From an uncultured Dokdonia sp. (GTDB lineage Bacteria; Bacteroidota; Bacteroidia; Flavobacteriales; Flavobacteriaceae): a stretch of DNA of 64,000 nt. Shown here one piece after another: positions 15,330 to 25,271 of this stretch; position 1 is the first letter of the stretch, and every line of letters starts with the position of its first letter. The stretch spans positions 1 through 64,000 of the forward strand of contig NZ_CANMDS010000004.1 in NCBI RefSeq assembly GCF_947496725.1, read 5' to 3'. A program made the position numbers and the translations under genes. The notes under the pieces are model-generated. The model ran no database searches. It was not told the origin of the DNA and saw only the letters and a program-made list of their open reading frames with translations.

Positions 15330-16445
15330 TTAAATAATCGTGCTCTGTCCTGCGTGAATGTTTTTAAAATTACGGTTTGTGTCCTCTGGGTTTAAGATAT
15401 AGTCTGCAATAAAATCACCCACTTTTGAAGTGCTTAACGGGTTTTCTGGTTTGAGATCTTCTGTTGTAAAACCTAGTTCTAAAGATTTTTCTACTGCGGT
15501 TTCTATACTAGCAGCCTCATCTTGAAGCCCTAGATGTCTCAATAACATCGCAGCAGATAAGATAGAAGCCAGCGGATTTGCAATTCCCTTGCCAGTAGCT
15601 TGCGGGTAAGAGCCGTGTATAGGCTCAAAAAGTGCATTTTCTGTACCTACAGAGGCAGAAGCTAGAAGTCCTATAGAACCACCTATCACACTTGCCTCAT
15701 CAGAAATAATATCACCAAACAAGTTTTCTGTCAAAATCACGTCAAACTGCTTTGGGTTTAAAATCATTTGCATCGCTGCATTGTCTACAAAGAGAAAATC
15801 TACCGCTACATCTGGATATCCTTTTGCTATCTCAGTTACTGTTTTTCTCCACAGCCTTGACGTTTCTAGCACGTTTGCTTTATCTACGAGCGTCAATTTT
15901 TTTCGTCTGTTTTGAGCCTCTTTAAAGGCTAGATGTGCCATTCTTGTAATTTCTTTTACAGAATATGAGCAACCGTCTGAGGCTACTTGACCATCATCAC
16001 TAAGGTGTTTCTCACCAAAATAGATACCACCTGTGAGTTCGCGATAGATAGACATATCTGCGCCAGAAATGATCTCTCTTTTAAGAGGTGAATTATCTAT
16101 AAGTTGCTCGTAAGCTTTTACTGGGCGTACGTTACAAAATAGTCCTAGTGACTTACGAAGTCTCAAAAGGCCTTGTTCTGGGCGAACTTTTGCTGTAGGG
16201 TCGTTATCATATTTGGGATCACCAATGGCCCCAAACAGTATAGCGTCAGATGCCTCGCAAATATCTAGTGTTTCCTCAGGAAGCGGATTGCCTGTCGCGT
16301 CTATGGCGCAAGCACCCATCATTGCTTCTGTATATGTAAAGTGATGTCCGTATTCGTCTGCTACTGCCTCTAGGGCTTTTTTTGCTTGAGCAGTAACTTC
16401 TGGTCCTATCCCGTCTCCAGGTATGATTGCAATATTAAAATCCAT
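15330..16445 (-). CDS. leuB: 3-isopropylmalate dehydrogenase
   Basis: A 371-residue NAD-dependent dehydrogenase oxidising and decarboxylating 3-isopropylmalate to 2-oxoisocaproate. It has IIPGDGIGPEV at the start, the substrate-binding arginines around RPEQGLLRLRKSL, LVDKANVLETSRLWR with the catalytic Lys, and ENLFGDIISDEAS with the metal-binding aspartates. It is the last gene of a leuACDB cluster and lies 77 nt after leuD. Confidence 0.95.
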   Translation of the reverse strand: MDFNIAIIPGDGIGPEVTAQAKKALEAVADEYGHHFTYTEAMMGACAIDATGNPLPEETLDICEASDAILFGAIGDPKYDNDPTAKVRPEQGLLRLRKSLGLFCNVRPVKAYEQLIDNSPLKREIISGADMSIYRELTGGIYFGEKHLSDDGQVASDGCSYSVKEITRMAHLAFKEAQNRRKKLTLVDKANVLETSRLWRKTVTEIAKGYPDVAVDFLFVDNAAMQMILNPKQFDVILTENLFGDIISDEASVIGGSIGLLASASVGTENALFEPIHGSYPQATGKGIANPLASILSAAMLLRHLGLQDEAASIETAVEKSLELGFTTEDLKPENPLSTSKVGDFIADYILNPEDTNRNFKNIHAGQSTII

Positions 16446-16522
16446 AGTGTGTGTTTGAATTATGTACTAAATCCCCGCCTTAGTAGGCGAGGATCTGGTA
16501 ACCATTTATATATTGTGTTCTA

Positions 16523-17113
16523 TTAAAACACCATTCGTTCTTTTTCAAAGGCCTCTATTTCGGCCTTTTTACTTAGTAGAAAGTCGATATCATCATATCC
16601 ATTAATCATACAAACCTTCTTGTAAGGATCTATTTCAAATTCCGCTTTCGCGAAAGCGGTCTCAACTACCTGATTTTCTAGATCTATTGTAATAGGTAAC
16701 TCAGGGTTTGCTTCTATACCTGCTAGTAATTCCTTAAGATACTCCGGCGTCACCTGAATGGGAAGTAAGCCGTTGTTAAGTGCATTACCTTTAAAAATAT
16801 CTGCAAAAAAACTTGAGATCACGACCTTAAACCCATATCCTACAATTGCCCAAGCAGCGTGCTCACGGCTAGACCCACAACCAAAGTTATCTCCAGCTAC
16901 CAGAATTTTTGCTCCAGCATATTGTGGTTTATTAATAGGGAAATCTGCATCCAGCGTTCCATCTTTTTTAAAGCGCCAGTCTCTAAAAACGTTATCACCA
17001 AATCCTTTTTTATCTGTCGCCTTCAGGAAGCGCGCAGGGATAATCTGGTCTGTATCTATATTTTCTATAGGTAGCGGTACCGCTGTGCTTATGAGTTTTG
17101 TAAATTTTTCCAT
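16523..17113 (-). CDS. leuD: 3-isopropylmalate dehydratase small subunit
   Basis: A 196-residue aconitase swivel-domain subunit that pairs with LeuC to isomerise 2- to 3-isopropylmalate. [12 protein letters not shown] and [13 protein letters not shown] are the family signatures. Residues 153-157 (AFAKA), near the C-terminal domain, come from a dispersed palindrome. The start codon overlaps the leuC stop (TAATG), a 1-nt overlap consistent with coupled, equimolar translation. Confidence 0.95.
   Translation of the reverse strand: MEKFTKLISTAVPLPIENIDTDQIIPARFLKATDKKGFGDNVFRDWRFKKDGTLDADFPINKPQYAGAKILVAGDNFGCGSSREHAAWAIVGYGFKVVISSFFADIFKGNALNNGLLPIQVTPEYLKELLAGIEANPELPITIDLENQVVETAFAKAEFEIDPYKKVCMINGYDDIDFLLSKKAEIEAFEKERMVF
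16644..16657. repeat. Dispersed palindrome in leuD (AFAKA frame)
   Basis: A perfect 14-bp copy, read Ala-Phe-Ala-Lys-Ala at residues 153-157. Confidence 0.95.
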
Positions 17114-18498
17114 TAGGCTACAGCTTCTTTTGTGACGTCTACTATTTTACCAGCAATTGCGGTTGCAGCAGCGACTAGGGGGGATGCAAGAATCGTCCTT
17201 GCGCCTTGTCCCTGGCGACCTTCAAAATTTCTATTTGAGGTAGAAACACAGTACTCTCCAGCGGGAATTTTATCATCATTCATCGCTAGACAGGCTGAAC
17301 AGCCAGGCTGCCGTAAGGCAAACCCAGCCTCTTCAAACACCTCTTTAAGCCCCTCTTCTTCGAGTTGCTTTGCTACTTGTTGTGAGCCAGGTACGAGCCA
17401 GGCGTTCACATTTGCAGCTTTATGTTTTCCGCGCACGTATGATGCGGCTATTCTAAAATCTTCTATTCTTGAGTTTGTACAACTTCCTAAAAACACATAA
17501 TTAATCGGCGTGTCTAGTAATTGTGCTCCACCCTTAAAATTCATATACTCCAGCGCTTTCTCAAAGGTCATATCGCCTTTCTCGGGTATGGCGCCGTTTA
17601 TTTTTATTCCCATTCCTGGGTTTGTGCCGTAGGTGAGCATAGGCGCTATATCTTCGGCATCAAAGTGATATTCTTTGTCAAAAGTGGCATCTTGATCTGT
17701 AGGAAGTGTTTTCCAATAGGATACCGCTTTCGCGAAAGCGTCACCCTGCGGAGCAAATTTGCGTCCTTCTACATAATCAAAAGTGGTTTGATCTGGGGCA
17801 ATCATTCCGCCACGAGCACCCATCTCGATACTCATATTACAAACCGTCATACGGCCTTCCATACTCATCTCCTCAAAAACATTACCCGCATACTCACAGA
17901 AGTAACCTGTACCGGCATTAGTGCCAATTTTTGAAATGATGTACAAAATCACATCCTTAGGAGAAACGTGTGGTGCAAGTGTTCCATTTACAGAAACGCG
18001 TAAGCTTTTAGGCTTGTTAAGTAACAAGCTCTGACTCGCAAATACTTGTCCCACCTGGCTCGTCCCGATACCAAAGGCAATAGTGCCAAAAGCTCCGTGC
18101 GTCGAGGTGTGACTATCGCCACAAACCATAGTCATACCTGGTTGTGTAATGCCCAGTTCTGGTGCCATCACGTGTACAATACCATTGTACTTGTGACCTA
18201 AACCATAAAGGGTGATGTTGTGTTTCTCACAGTTTTCTGTGAGTTGTTGTAATTGCTTGCGAGACATCTCATCTCTAATAGGTAAATGCTGATCTTGAGT
18301 TGGGGTATTATGATCTGCCGTGGCAACTATTTGATCTGGACGCGCTACAGCAATGCCACGTTCCTCAAGCTCATTAAATGCCTGCGGACTGGTCACTTCG
18401 TGTATCAAGTGCTTATCAATATATAAGATTTGGGGTCCGTTATCTACCGTGTCTACCACGTGTGCATCCCAGACTTTATCAAATAGTGTTTTTCCCAT
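17113..18498 (-). CDS. leuC: 3-isopropylmalate dehydratase large subunit
   Basis: A 461-residue aconitase-family subunit carrying a [4Fe-4S] cluster. The three cluster cysteines are in [14 protein letters not shown] and [25 protein letters not shown] is the substrate-binding loop. Residues 254-258 (AFAKA) are encoded by a dispersed palindrome in the variable stretch before SYWKTLP. It lies 50 nt after leuA and overlaps leuD by 1 nt. Confidence 0.96.
   Translation of the reverse strand: MGKTLFDKVWDAHVVDTVDNGPQILYIDKHLIHEVTSPQAFNELEERGIAVARPDQIVATADHNTPTQDQHLPIRDEMSRKQLQQLTENCEKHNITLYGLGHKYNGIVHVMAPELGITQPGMTMVCGDSHTSTHGAFGTIAFGIGTSQVGQVFASQSLLLNKPKSLRVSVNGTLAPHVSPKDVILYIISKIGTNAGTGYFCEYAGNVFEEMSMEGRMTVCNMSIEMGARGGMIAPDQTTFDYVEGRKFAPQGDAFAKAVSYWKTLPTDQDATFDKEYHFDAEDIAPMLTYGTNPGMGIKINGAIPEKGDMTFEKALEYMNFKGGAQLLDTPINYVFLGSCTNSRIEDFRIAASYVRGKHKAANVNAWLVPGSQQVAKQLEEEGLKEVFEEAGFALRQPGCSACLAMNDDKIPAGEYCVSTSNRNFEGRQGQGARTILASPLVAAATAIAGKIVDVTKEAVA
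17726..17739. repeat. Dispersed palindrome in leuC (AFAKA frame)
   Basis: A perfect 14-bp copy, read Ala-Phe-Ala-Lys-Ala at residues 254-258. Confidence 0.95.
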
Positions 18499-18548
18499 TG
18501 TTATGTATGCTCTCGTAAATTACGTGTGTAATTATGATTTTTTATAAG

Positions 18549-19730
18549 TTATGCTACGGCTCCAGCTTTGCATTGTATGTGTTGCATAATCATATGTATG
18601 TCGTTGTCTTTTACTTCCTTTTGTCTATCTGCCACATTAAGAAACTGCTCATAAGCAGCATCTAGTTGAAGTTTTGTTAGTTCGTATCCTACTTTTTTTG
18701 ATCTGTAGGCGAGTGCTGCTCTACCGCTTCTTGCTGTAAGCACGATAGATGTCTCGTTTACTCCCACATCTTTAGGATTCATAATCTCGTAGGTCTCTCT
18801 ATTTTTAATCATACCATCCTGATGGATTCCTGAACTGTGCGCAAAGGCATTTGCACCTACAATCGCTTTGTTAGGTTGTACAACCATTCCCATCTTATCG
18901 CTCACCATACGGCTCGTGTCAAAAAGGAGTTGGGTATTTATATCTGTATGAAGATTAAGTGTGGGGTGTTGTTTAAGAATCATTACTACTTCCTCTAGCG
19001 AGGTGTTACCAGCACGCTCTCCTATACCGTTTATGGTACATTCTATCTGTCTTGCTCCGTTTATCACACCTGCAATACTGTTTGCAGTGGCTAGACCAAG
19101 GTCATTGTGACAGTGGCAAGAGAGGGTTACATTTTCTATACCCTTCACATTTTCACGTAAGTATTTAATTTTTGCTCCATACTCTTCAGGTAAACAATAT
19201 CCTGTAGTGTCTGGAATATTAAGAACGGTTGCCCCAGCTGCGATTACTTGCTCAAGCACCTTTGCAAGAAATGCATTATCTGTACGACCCGCATCTTCTG
19301 CATAGAACTCTACATCATCAACAAAATTTTTCGCGTAAGCGGTTGCTTTTACAGCGCGCTCTATAATCTGCTCCGGAGTGGCGTTAAATTTATACTTCAT
19401 ATGCGACTCGCTGGTACCTATACCAGTATGTATTCTAGGTCTAACGGCATATTTTAAAGCTTGTGCGGCAACCTTAATATCTTTCTCTACTGCGCGAGTG
19501 AGACCACATACGGTTGCGTTTTTTACAAGTTTTGAAATCTCCTCTACAGAGCTAAAATCTCCAGGAGAGGAAATAGGAAAACCGGCTTCTATAACATCTA
19601 CGCCTAAAACATCTAGACGCTCTGCTATAGAGAGTTTTTCTTTTTTGTCTAGTTTACAACCAGGTACCTGCTCTCCATCACGAAGAGTCGTGTCAAAAAT
19701 CTGAACTTTGTCGTTTTGCATAGCTTTCAT
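18549..19730 (-). CDS. leuA: 2-isopropylmalate synthase (short form)
   Basis: A 393-residue enzyme condensing 2-oxoisovalerate and acetyl-CoA, the first committed step to leucine. The TIM barrel has [12 protein letters not shown] and the metal-binding [13 protein letters not shown], followed by [12 protein letters not shown] and the linker subdomain HSSGIHQDG. It stops at about 393 residues, whereas E. coli-type LeuA has about 520. The C-terminal leucine-binding regulatory domain is therefore missing, and allosteric control by leucine is not expected. The start is ATG 19730 or the in-frame ATG at 19721. It heads the leuACDB cluster and is divergent from the gene at 19840. Confidence 0.92.
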   Translation of the reverse strand: MKAMQNDKVQIFDTTLRDGEQVPGCKLDKKEKLSIAERLDVLGVDVIEAGFPISSPGDFSSVEEISKLVKNATVCGLTRAVEKDIKVAAQALKYAVRPRIHTGIGTSESHMKYKFNATPEQIIERAVKATAYAKNFVDDVEFYAEDAGRTDNAFLAKVLEQVIAAGATVLNIPDTTGYCLPEEYGAKIKYLRENVKGIENVTLSCHCHNDLGLATANSIAGVINGARQIECTINGIGERAGNTSLEEVVMILKQHPTLNLHTDINTQLLFDTSRMVSDKMGMVVQPNKAIVGANAFAHSSGIHQDGMIKNRETYEIMNPKDVGVNETSIVLTARSGRAALAYRSKKVGYELTKLQLDAAYEQFLNVADRQKEVKDNDIHMIMQHIQCKAGAVA

Positions 19731-19839
19731 TTCTACACGAATTTATACCTTGCTTATTCTTTGTGAATCTTTCAAATGAGAGGTCTTACGATATCAAGGT
19801 TAATTTTAGTCTAATCAAATAACTGTATTTCAATTAGTT

Positions 19840-21402
19840 ATGAGAAAAATCATTACAACGCTTAATGATCATAATGACTCTTTATTTATTTTAATAAAGT
19901 CATTATCTAAGAGTGAAAAGCGACAGTTCAAGCTGTACGTAGGCCGACTAGTGGGAAATAGCGAGGCAAAATTTTTACAACTTTTTGAATTTTTAGACAA
20001 AGAGAAAACATACAATGAGGCTGCTATTTTAAAGTCTGGAATTGTTACCAAAACACAACTATCTAACCTCAAAGCGCATCTTTATAGACAACTTTTAATA
20101 AGCCTGCGGCTTACGCCTGCACATCAAAATATACGTGTGCAAATACGAGAGCAGCTAGACTTTGCAACCATACTATATCAAAAAGGGTTGTATAAGCAAA
20201 GCCTTAAAATTCTAGATAAAGCTAAAAGTATGGCACTAGAGAATGAGGAGAAAAATGTTGCATACGAGATTGTAGAGCTAGAAAAAATCATAGAAACCCA
20301 GTATATCACTAGAAGTATAGCTACGCGCGCAGATGAGCTTGCTGTGCAGGCCAAAAGCCTGAGTGAGCAAAACGTGATGGCGAGTAAGTTATCTAACTTG
20401 TCGCTGCAACTTTATAGCATTATGCTCAAGACTGGCTATGTAAAAAGTGATAAGGAAAAGCAAGAGCTCACAGATTACTTTGATGGGCACTTGCCTAATT
20501 ATGATTACGACTTGCTCAATTTTAGAGAGAAGATGTGGTTGTATAAAGCGCATCTTTGGTACAGTTTTCTTATTCAAGATTTTCTTTCTTGTTATAAGTA
20601 TGCAGATCGCTATGTACGCTTATTTGATGAGAACCCTTTAATGATAAAACAGAATCCTGTTTTTTATCTCAAAGGCATACATTATTTGCTAGAGTCATTA
20701 TTTTACCTCAAACACGAGTCAAAATTTAGAGAAGCGCTAGAGAAGCTCACCACGGTAAAGGAAAATCCTAATTTCCCTAAAGGTGATAATCTGGATACAC
20801 TCCTGTTTTTATATACGAGTAGTAACCGCTTTAATCATCGCTTTATGATAGGCGAGTTTAAAGATGGTGAAGATCTCGTTAAGGAGGTGCTCACTGGATT
20901 AAAATCACCTAAATACCGTATAGATGAGCATCACGTGATGATCTTTTATTACAAGATGGCGAGTCTATATTTTGGGGCGGGTGATAACATAAAATGTATC
21001 GAGTACTGCCAGAAAATCATAAATAACCACAGCCTTAAGAGCCGTGAAGATTTAATGTGCTTCTCACGTATTCTTAATCTCATCGCTCATTATGAGGCTG
21101 GCAAAGATTACCATCTTGAGTCATTGTTAAGAAGCACCTATAAGTTTCTTATTAAGATGGATGATATGCACGAGGTGCAAAAGGAGATGATTAAATTTGT
21201 GCGCAACCTGGGAGATATCTACCCTCACGAACTTAAAGCCGAGTTTAAAAAACTTCACAGTACGCTCAAGCAATACGAAGACGATCCGTATGAGCGCAGA
21301 GCCTTCTTATATCTAGATGTGTTGTCTTGGCTAGAGAGTAAGATAGAAAACAGACCCGTTGCAGATGTGATTAAAGAAAAAGCGCAAAAATTAATAAGGT
21401 AA
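19840..21402 (+). CDS. Conserved alpha-helical protein of unknown function
   Basis: A 520-residue protein that is almost wholly alpha-helical, with no signal peptide or membrane segment. Helical-hairpin units of 30-40 residues recur (for example QKGLYKQSLKILDKAKSMAL and AGDNIKCIEYCQKIIN), suggesting a TPR-like solenoid. The N-terminus (LIKSLSKSEKRQFKLYVGR) is basic. I do not recognise a named family, but such proteins are common single genes in Flavobacteriaceae. It is divergent from leuA with 109 nt between the starts and is followed by an EamA transporter after 46 nt. Confidence 0.75.
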   Translation: MRKIITTLNDHNDSLFILIKSLSKSEKRQFKLYVGRLVGNSEAKFLQLFEFLDKEKTYNEAAILKSGIVTKTQLSNLKAHLYRQLLISLRLTPAHQNIRVQIREQLDFATILYQKGLYKQSLKILDKAKSMALENEEKNVAYEIVELEKIIETQYITRSIATRADELAVQAKSLSEQNVMASKLSNLSLQLYSIMLKTGYVKSDKEKQELTDYFDGHLPNYDYDLLNFREKMWLYKAHLWYSFLIQDFLSCYKYADRYVRLFDENPLMIKQNPVFYLKGIHYLLESLFYLKHESKFREALEKLTTVKENPNFPKGDNLDTLLFLYTSSNRFNHRFMIGEFKDGEDLVKEVLTGLKSPKYRIDEHHVMIFYYKMASLYFGAGDNIKCIEYCQKIINNHSLKSREDLMCFSRILNLIAHYEAGKDYHLESLLRSTYKFLIKMDDMHEVQKEMIKFVRNLGDIYPHELKAEFKKLHSTLKQYEDDPYERRAFLYLDVLSWLESKIENRPVADVIKEKAQKLIR

Positions 21403-21448
21403 TCTTCTACTTTATCTTTTTACAACATACATACCCTAACACTATTTA

Positions 21449-22309
21449 ATGTCAAATAACACCACCCGCCATATATTAGAAATTAACCTAGCTATGCTTT
21501 TTGTAAGCACCTCGGGAGTACTGGGTAGATACATCGATTTGCCTCCAGCCGTAACCATCGGTATACGCTCATTTCTTGCAATGTTACTACTGGGATTATT
21601 TGTAAAGTGGAAAGGTTTTTCTTTTACGCTTGCGCGAAAAGATATACTCGCAATTGCGCTATCTGGAGTTTTTATGGGGTTGCACTGGATTACCTATTTC
21701 TACTCATTACAATTGTCTAACGTGGCGATAGGGATGTTATCATTATTTACATATCCAGTAATGACAAGCTTACTCGAGCCTGTGTTTTTAAAAACACAGT
21801 TTTCAAAAATGCACTTGCTACTAGGGGTACTTGTCTTGATAGGTATTTACTTTCTTGCGCCTTCTTTTGATACAGAAAACGACTACTTCCTTGCGATATT
21901 AATAGGTTTACTGTCGGCATTATGTTTTGCAATACGTAACCTCTTGGTAAAAACAAAAATAGGCTCCTACAACGGGTCTGTAGTGATGTGGTATCAAACG
22001 CTGGTGATAGCAATAATGCTTATACCTGCATATTTCATTTTTGATGCCGAAGGATTTGTAAAAGAGCTTCCTTATATAGGGATGCTTGCCCTTATAACTA
22101 CTGCTTTGGGACACACGATGTTTCTCTTTAGTATTAAAAGATTTTCTGTGACGGCTGCTAGTTTAATGGGAAGCGTACAACCTATTTACGGAATCATCCT
22201 TGGTATTATTTTTCTTAACGAAATACCTGGGTGGCGTACCGTTTTGGGAGGTTCTCTTATTTTATTTAGTGTAGTGGTAGAGAGTTTAAGAGCGTCTCGA
22301 AATAAGTAG
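21449..22309 (+). CDS. EamA/DMT-family permease
   Basis: A 286-residue polytopic membrane protein with about ten transmembrane helices in two EamA repeats. The first repeat includes FMGLHWITYFYSLQLSNVAIG; the second has MGSVQPIYGIILGIIFLNE, both typical of the drug/metabolite transporter superfamily. These export amino acids, metabolites or drugs; the substrate cannot be predicted here. Near TLARKD (about residue 60) the DNA has a 3-mismatch relic of the dispersed palindrome. It converges on the pseudouridine synthase gene with a 7-nt gap and no visible terminator. Confidence 0.88.
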   Translation: MSNNTTRHILEINLAMLFVSTSGVLGRYIDLPPAVTIGIRSFLAMLLLGLFVKWKGFSFTLARKDILAIALSGVFMGLHWITYFYSLQLSNVAIGMLSLFTYPVMTSLLEPVFLKTQFSKMHLLLGVLVLIGIYFLAPSFDTENDYFLAILIGLLSALCFAIRNLLVKTKIGSYNGSVVMWYQTLVIAIMLIPAYFIFDAEGFVKELPYIGMLALITTALGHTMFLFSIKRFSVTAASLMGSVQPIYGIILGIIFLNEIPGWRTVLGGSLILFSVVVESLRASRNK

Positions 22310-22316
22310 GAAATCC

Positions 22317-23006
22317 CTAATTACAGGCCTTCCACACAGCATCTCCTTCGGGCACTTGAGCTACAAAGGTCATTTCTTCCTTTTTTACCGGGTGGGGGAG
22401 GGTAAGCTTTCGCGAAAGCAAACTTATACTACCATCAGCATTACTGCGGTCAAAACCATATTTAAGATCTCCCTTTATAGGGCAACCTATGGCGGTAAGC
22501 TGGGCGCGTATCTGGTGATGTCTCCCAGTGTGTAGGTCTATCTCAAGAAGATAAAATGTTTTAAGCTTTTTAATCACTCTGTAATCTAGAATAGCCTTTT
22601 TACTGTCTGGTACCTCGTGTTTGTGAGCGTAGCTTTTGTTTTGTTTTGGGTTGCGTTTTAAAAAGTGTGTAAGCGTGCCACTCTCTGCCGGAGGCGGGTT
22701 TTTTACAAGTGCCCAGTATGTTTTTTTAGTCTGTCGCTCAGAAAACATCTTGTTAAGACGTGGTAACGCCTTGCTGGTACGGGCAAAAATAACAATGCCA
22801 GAAGTAGGTCTGTCTAGTCTGTGTACCACACCTAGATAAACCGCTCCTGGCTTATTATATTTTACGGCAATGTATTTTTTTACAACTTCGCTCAGTGGCA
22901 AGTCTCCCGTTTTATCTCCCTGAACAATATCACCACTACGTTTGTTAACCACAATAATGTGGTTGTCTTCATATATAACGTTGAGGTTTTCTGGCGTAGA
23001 GTGCAT
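22317..23006 (-). CDS. RluA-family RNA pseudouridine synthase
   Basis: A 229-residue enzyme isomerising uridine to pseudouridine in rRNA or tRNA. The catalytic motif is VVHRLDRPTSGIVIFARTSK with the essential Asp in HRLDRPTSG. LHTGRHHQIRAQL and GDLKYGFDR are the downstream family blocks. There is no S4 domain. Residues 197-200 (LSRK) are encoded by a dispersed palindrome. The target site is unknown. It lies 35 nt downstream of panB with another palindrome in the gap. Confidence 0.9.
   Translation of the reverse strand: MHSTPENLNVIYEDNHIIVVNKRSGDIVQGDKTGDLPLSEVVKKYIAVKYNKPGAVYLGVVHRLDRPTSGIVIFARTSKALPRLNKMFSERQTKKTYWALVKNPPPAESGTLTHFLKRNPKQNKSYAHKHEVPDSKKAILDYRVIKKLKTFYLLEIDLHTGRHHQIRAQLTAIGCPIKGDLKYGFDRSNADGSISLLSRKLTLPHPVKKEEMTFVAQVPEGDAVWKACN
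22406..22419. repeat. Dispersed palindrome in the RluA-family gene (LSRK frame)
   Basis: A perfect 14-bp copy, read Leu-Ser-Arg-Lys at residues 197-200. It lies only about 0.6 kb from the next copy, the closest pair in the window. Confidence 0.95.
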
Positions 23007-23020
23007 TGTGGGTGGTTACC

Positions 23021-23034
23021 GCTTTCGCGAAAGC
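23021..23034. repeat. Dispersed palindrome, intergenic panB - pseudouridine synthase
   Basis: A perfect copy filling most of the 34-nt gap between the panB stop and the start of the next co-directional gene. In the transcript it could form a 7-bp stem with the loop CGCG. Confidence 0.95.
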
Positions 23035-23040
23035 GTACTA

Positions 23041-23859
23041 TTAATACTGCTCATCTTCATTAGGAAAGTCCTGTGATTTTACGTCTGCGCTGTACTTCTC
23101 AAAAGCAGAGGTCATCTCAGTATGCATATCTAGATAACGACGTAAAAATCGTGGGTTGAACTCGTGAGTCATACCCAGCATATCGTGTGTTACTAGTACC
23201 TGACCATCTACGCCACCACCAGCGCCTATACCTATAACAGGGATTGTTAAACTGTCTGCAACCTCCTTTGCAAGTTGTGCGGGCACTTTTTCAAGCACAA
23301 GGGCAAAACAACCTGCTTTTTGAAGCATAAGGGCATCTTCTTTAAGTTTTTGAGCTTCTTCTTCTTCCTTAGCTCGTACTGTATATGTACCAAATTTATA
23401 GATACTTTGTGGCGTAAGTCCTAGGTGACCCATTACCGGGATACCTGCGTTAAGGATACGCTTTATACTTTCTTTTACTTCTTTACCACCTTCAAGTTTT
23501 ATAGAGTGACCTCCAGATTCTTTCATAATACGTATGGCAGATCTTAGTGCTTCTTTAGGGTCACTTTGATAACTACCAAAAGGTAGATCTACAACTACTA
23601 GCGCGCGGTTTGCCGCTCTTACAACAGAAGAGGCGTGGTAAATCATCTGGTCTAGAGTGATAGGTAATGTAGTCTCGTGACCAGCCATCACATTTGATGC
23701 ACTATCACCTACAAGAATCACATCTATACCTGCACCATCTACAATTTGAGCCATTGTATAATCATAGGCTGTGAGCATTGATATTTTCTCTCCTCGAGAT
23801 TTCATCTCAGTAAGAGACTTTACGGTTACTCTTTTGTATTCTTTTTTGGCTGTAGACAT
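23041..23859 (-). CDS. panB: 3-methyl-2-oxobutanoate hydroxymethyltransferase
   Basis: A 272-residue enzyme that adds a hydroxymethyl group from 5,10-methylene-THF to 2-oxoisovalerate, the first step of pantothenate synthesis. It has [38 protein letters not shown], the Mg-binding Asp and Glu positions ([17 protein letters not shown]) and [16 protein letters not shown]. Length and motif order are standard. A -7 box lies upstream at 23879. Confidence 0.95.
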   Translation of the reverse strand: MSTAKKEYKRVTVKSLTEMKSRGEKISMLTAYDYTMAQIVDGAGIDVILVGDSASNVMAGHETTLPITLDQMIYHASSVVRAANRALVVVDLPFGSYQSDPKEALRSAIRIMKESGGHSIKLEGGKEVKESIKRILNAGIPVMGHLGLTPQSIYKFGTYTVRAKEEEEAQKLKEDALMLQKAGCFALVLEKVPAQLAKEVADSLTIPVIGIGAGGGVDGQVLVTHDMLGMTHEFNPRFLRRYLDMHTEMTSAFEKYSADVKSQDFPNEDEQY

Positions 23860-23878
23860 TTGTTTATTTTTTCTGTTA

Positions 23879-23886
23879 CAAAAGTA
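23879..23886 (-). promoter_or_regulatory. Bacteroidota -7 element for panB (TACTTTTG)
   Basis: TACTTTTG on the minus strand, 19 nt before the panB ATG, matches TAnnTTTG. No TTG at the -33 distance. Confidence 0.4.
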
Positions 23887-23919
23887 GTAAATTAGATACC
23901 TATGTGTTAAACATTATAG

Positions 23920-24429
23920 ATGCGACTCAAATATCTTTTTATTCCTATGATTGCGGTGTTCTTATTATTTGCCTTTGTAAAGGCAGATAAAGATTACTAC
24001 AGGACTGCAAATCAAGATGTTTATAGTGAGAAAGTTGTAAAGGAGGTGGTGCAAACTTTTTTTGAAGGCTTTCATACGCAAGACTCAATTTTAATAAAAA
24101 AAGTAGTGCATCCAGATGTAATGATGCAATCTATAGGAAAGGGAGAGCTAGGTGAGGTACAACTGAGCAAGCAAGATTTTAGCGGATTTTTAAAGTCTAT
24201 TTGTAGTATACCTGCGAGTACAACTTTTGAAGAGCGTATAGATAGCTATGAGATAAAAATGGATGGCAAGATGGCAAATGTCTGGACGCCATATTCATTT
24301 TACATAAATGGCAGTCTAAGTCATTGCGGGACTAATAGCTTCCAGCTTTTTAAGCGCAACGGTGTCTGGAAGATATTTTATATAGTAGACACTCGTGATC
24401 GTGAGGGCTGTGGTGAGAAGCGAGGGTAG
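23920..24429 (+). CDS. NTF2-like (SnoaL/DUF4440-type) exported protein
   Basis: A 169-residue protein with an N-terminal signal peptide or anchor (YLFIPMIAVFLLFAFVKA). The mature part has the NTF2-like pattern: helix VVKEVVQTFFEGFHTQDSILIKKVVHPDVMMQS, then beta strands ending VWTPYSFYINGSLSHCGTNSFQLFKRNGVWKI (given here as family pattern). Such domains bind small ligands or act as weak isomerases; no catalytic set is evident. A single Cys in SHCG and one near the C-terminus could form a disulphide. It is divergent from panB and convergent with the next gene. Confidence 0.7.
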   Translation: MRLKYLFIPMIAVFLLFAFVKADKDYYRTANQDVYSEKVVKEVVQTFFEGFHTQDSILIKKVVHPDVMMQSIGKGELGEVQLSKQDFSGFLKSICSIPASTTFEERIDSYEIKMDGKMANVWTPYSFYINGSLSHCGTNSFQLFKRNGVWKIFYIVDTRDREGCGEKRG

Positions 24430-24442
24430 CGATAGGAGCTCT

Positions 24443-25192
24443 CTAGTCTAGCTTGTAAATTAATCTAAAATCCATATTAAACTCAACACCGGTAGAGAAT
24501 CCCTCATCACGTCGCGGATTTGTATCATTAAATAAAAAGTTGTCTTCAAAATCAAATCCTCTAAAGCTTGGATTTTCGATATTACTATATCTGTTATCCT
24601 TAAAACGAACACCTAGCCCAAAGTTTACACGGAGCATAAGTTTATTTGATAATCTAGTGTACTCTCCAAAGTTTACTAAAACCCCATTTTTTACACGTTG
24701 ATAGTCTGCACGGTCAAAAGCTATGAGCTCTACGGTGCCGTTTGCATCATTTACAGGATTAAACGTGTCAAAAAGGAGTGTTTCTTTACTGTTTATGTAA
24801 AACAACTCTAGCCCTATATAATTTGTGTATTTTTCTCCTTTGCCTATAAAGTAAAGTACTTCTGGACGTATTTCATAAAGGCTATAATTGTTTGAGTCTT
24901 CATTTGTGTAAGGTAAGCCTTGAAAACCTACTCCCAGGCTACCTCCCACAGACCAGTGACTGTTAAGAGATCTCGTGTACCCTACATTTATTCTAGGAAA
25001 AGGTGTGATAGGACTTACTAAACTAAGACTCACATATGATTTTACAGGTACTCTTGAGATACTATCCCTGCGCTCAATTTTTTTTATTCGTTTTTCTACG
25101 CGTATTGCTTTCTTTTCTTCACGGGTGGTCTGTGCCTGTAGGTTTTGAAAACAACATAAAATGATAACGAGGGCAGTTGTAGTAATTCTCAT
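24443..25192 (-). CDS. Outer-membrane beta-barrel-like protein
   Basis: A 249-residue protein with a Sec signal peptide ending at about NLQAQ, followed by a lysine/arginine-rich helix (REEKKAIRVEKRIKKIERR). The rest alternates polar and aromatic residues as in a small beta-barrel: SYVSLSLVSPITPFPRINVGYTR, then paired strands to the end. It closes with DFRLIYKLD, close to the terminal-strand pattern used by the BAM machinery. No named family is recognised; a porin-like or OmpA-type barrel is likely. It stands alone between convergent and co-directional neighbours. Confidence 0.6.
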   Translation of the reverse strand: MRITTTALVIILCCFQNLQAQTTREEKKAIRVEKRIKKIERRDSISRVPVKSYVSLSLVSPITPFPRINVGYTRSLNSHWSVGGSLGVGFQGLPYTNEDSNNYSLYEIRPEVLYFIGKGEKYTNYIGLELFYINSKETLLFDTFNPVNDANGTVELIAFDRADYQRVKNGVLVNFGEYTRLSNKLMLRVNFGLGVRFKDNRYSNIENPSFRGFDFEDNFLFNDTNPRRDEGFSTGVEFNMDFRLIYKLD

Positions 25193-25271
25193 TTAAGGTA
25201 GGATTTAGTGAGGATTCTATATCAAGATACATTCTCTATCAGAAGGTTGCGTGATAAGTGGCTTTATATTT

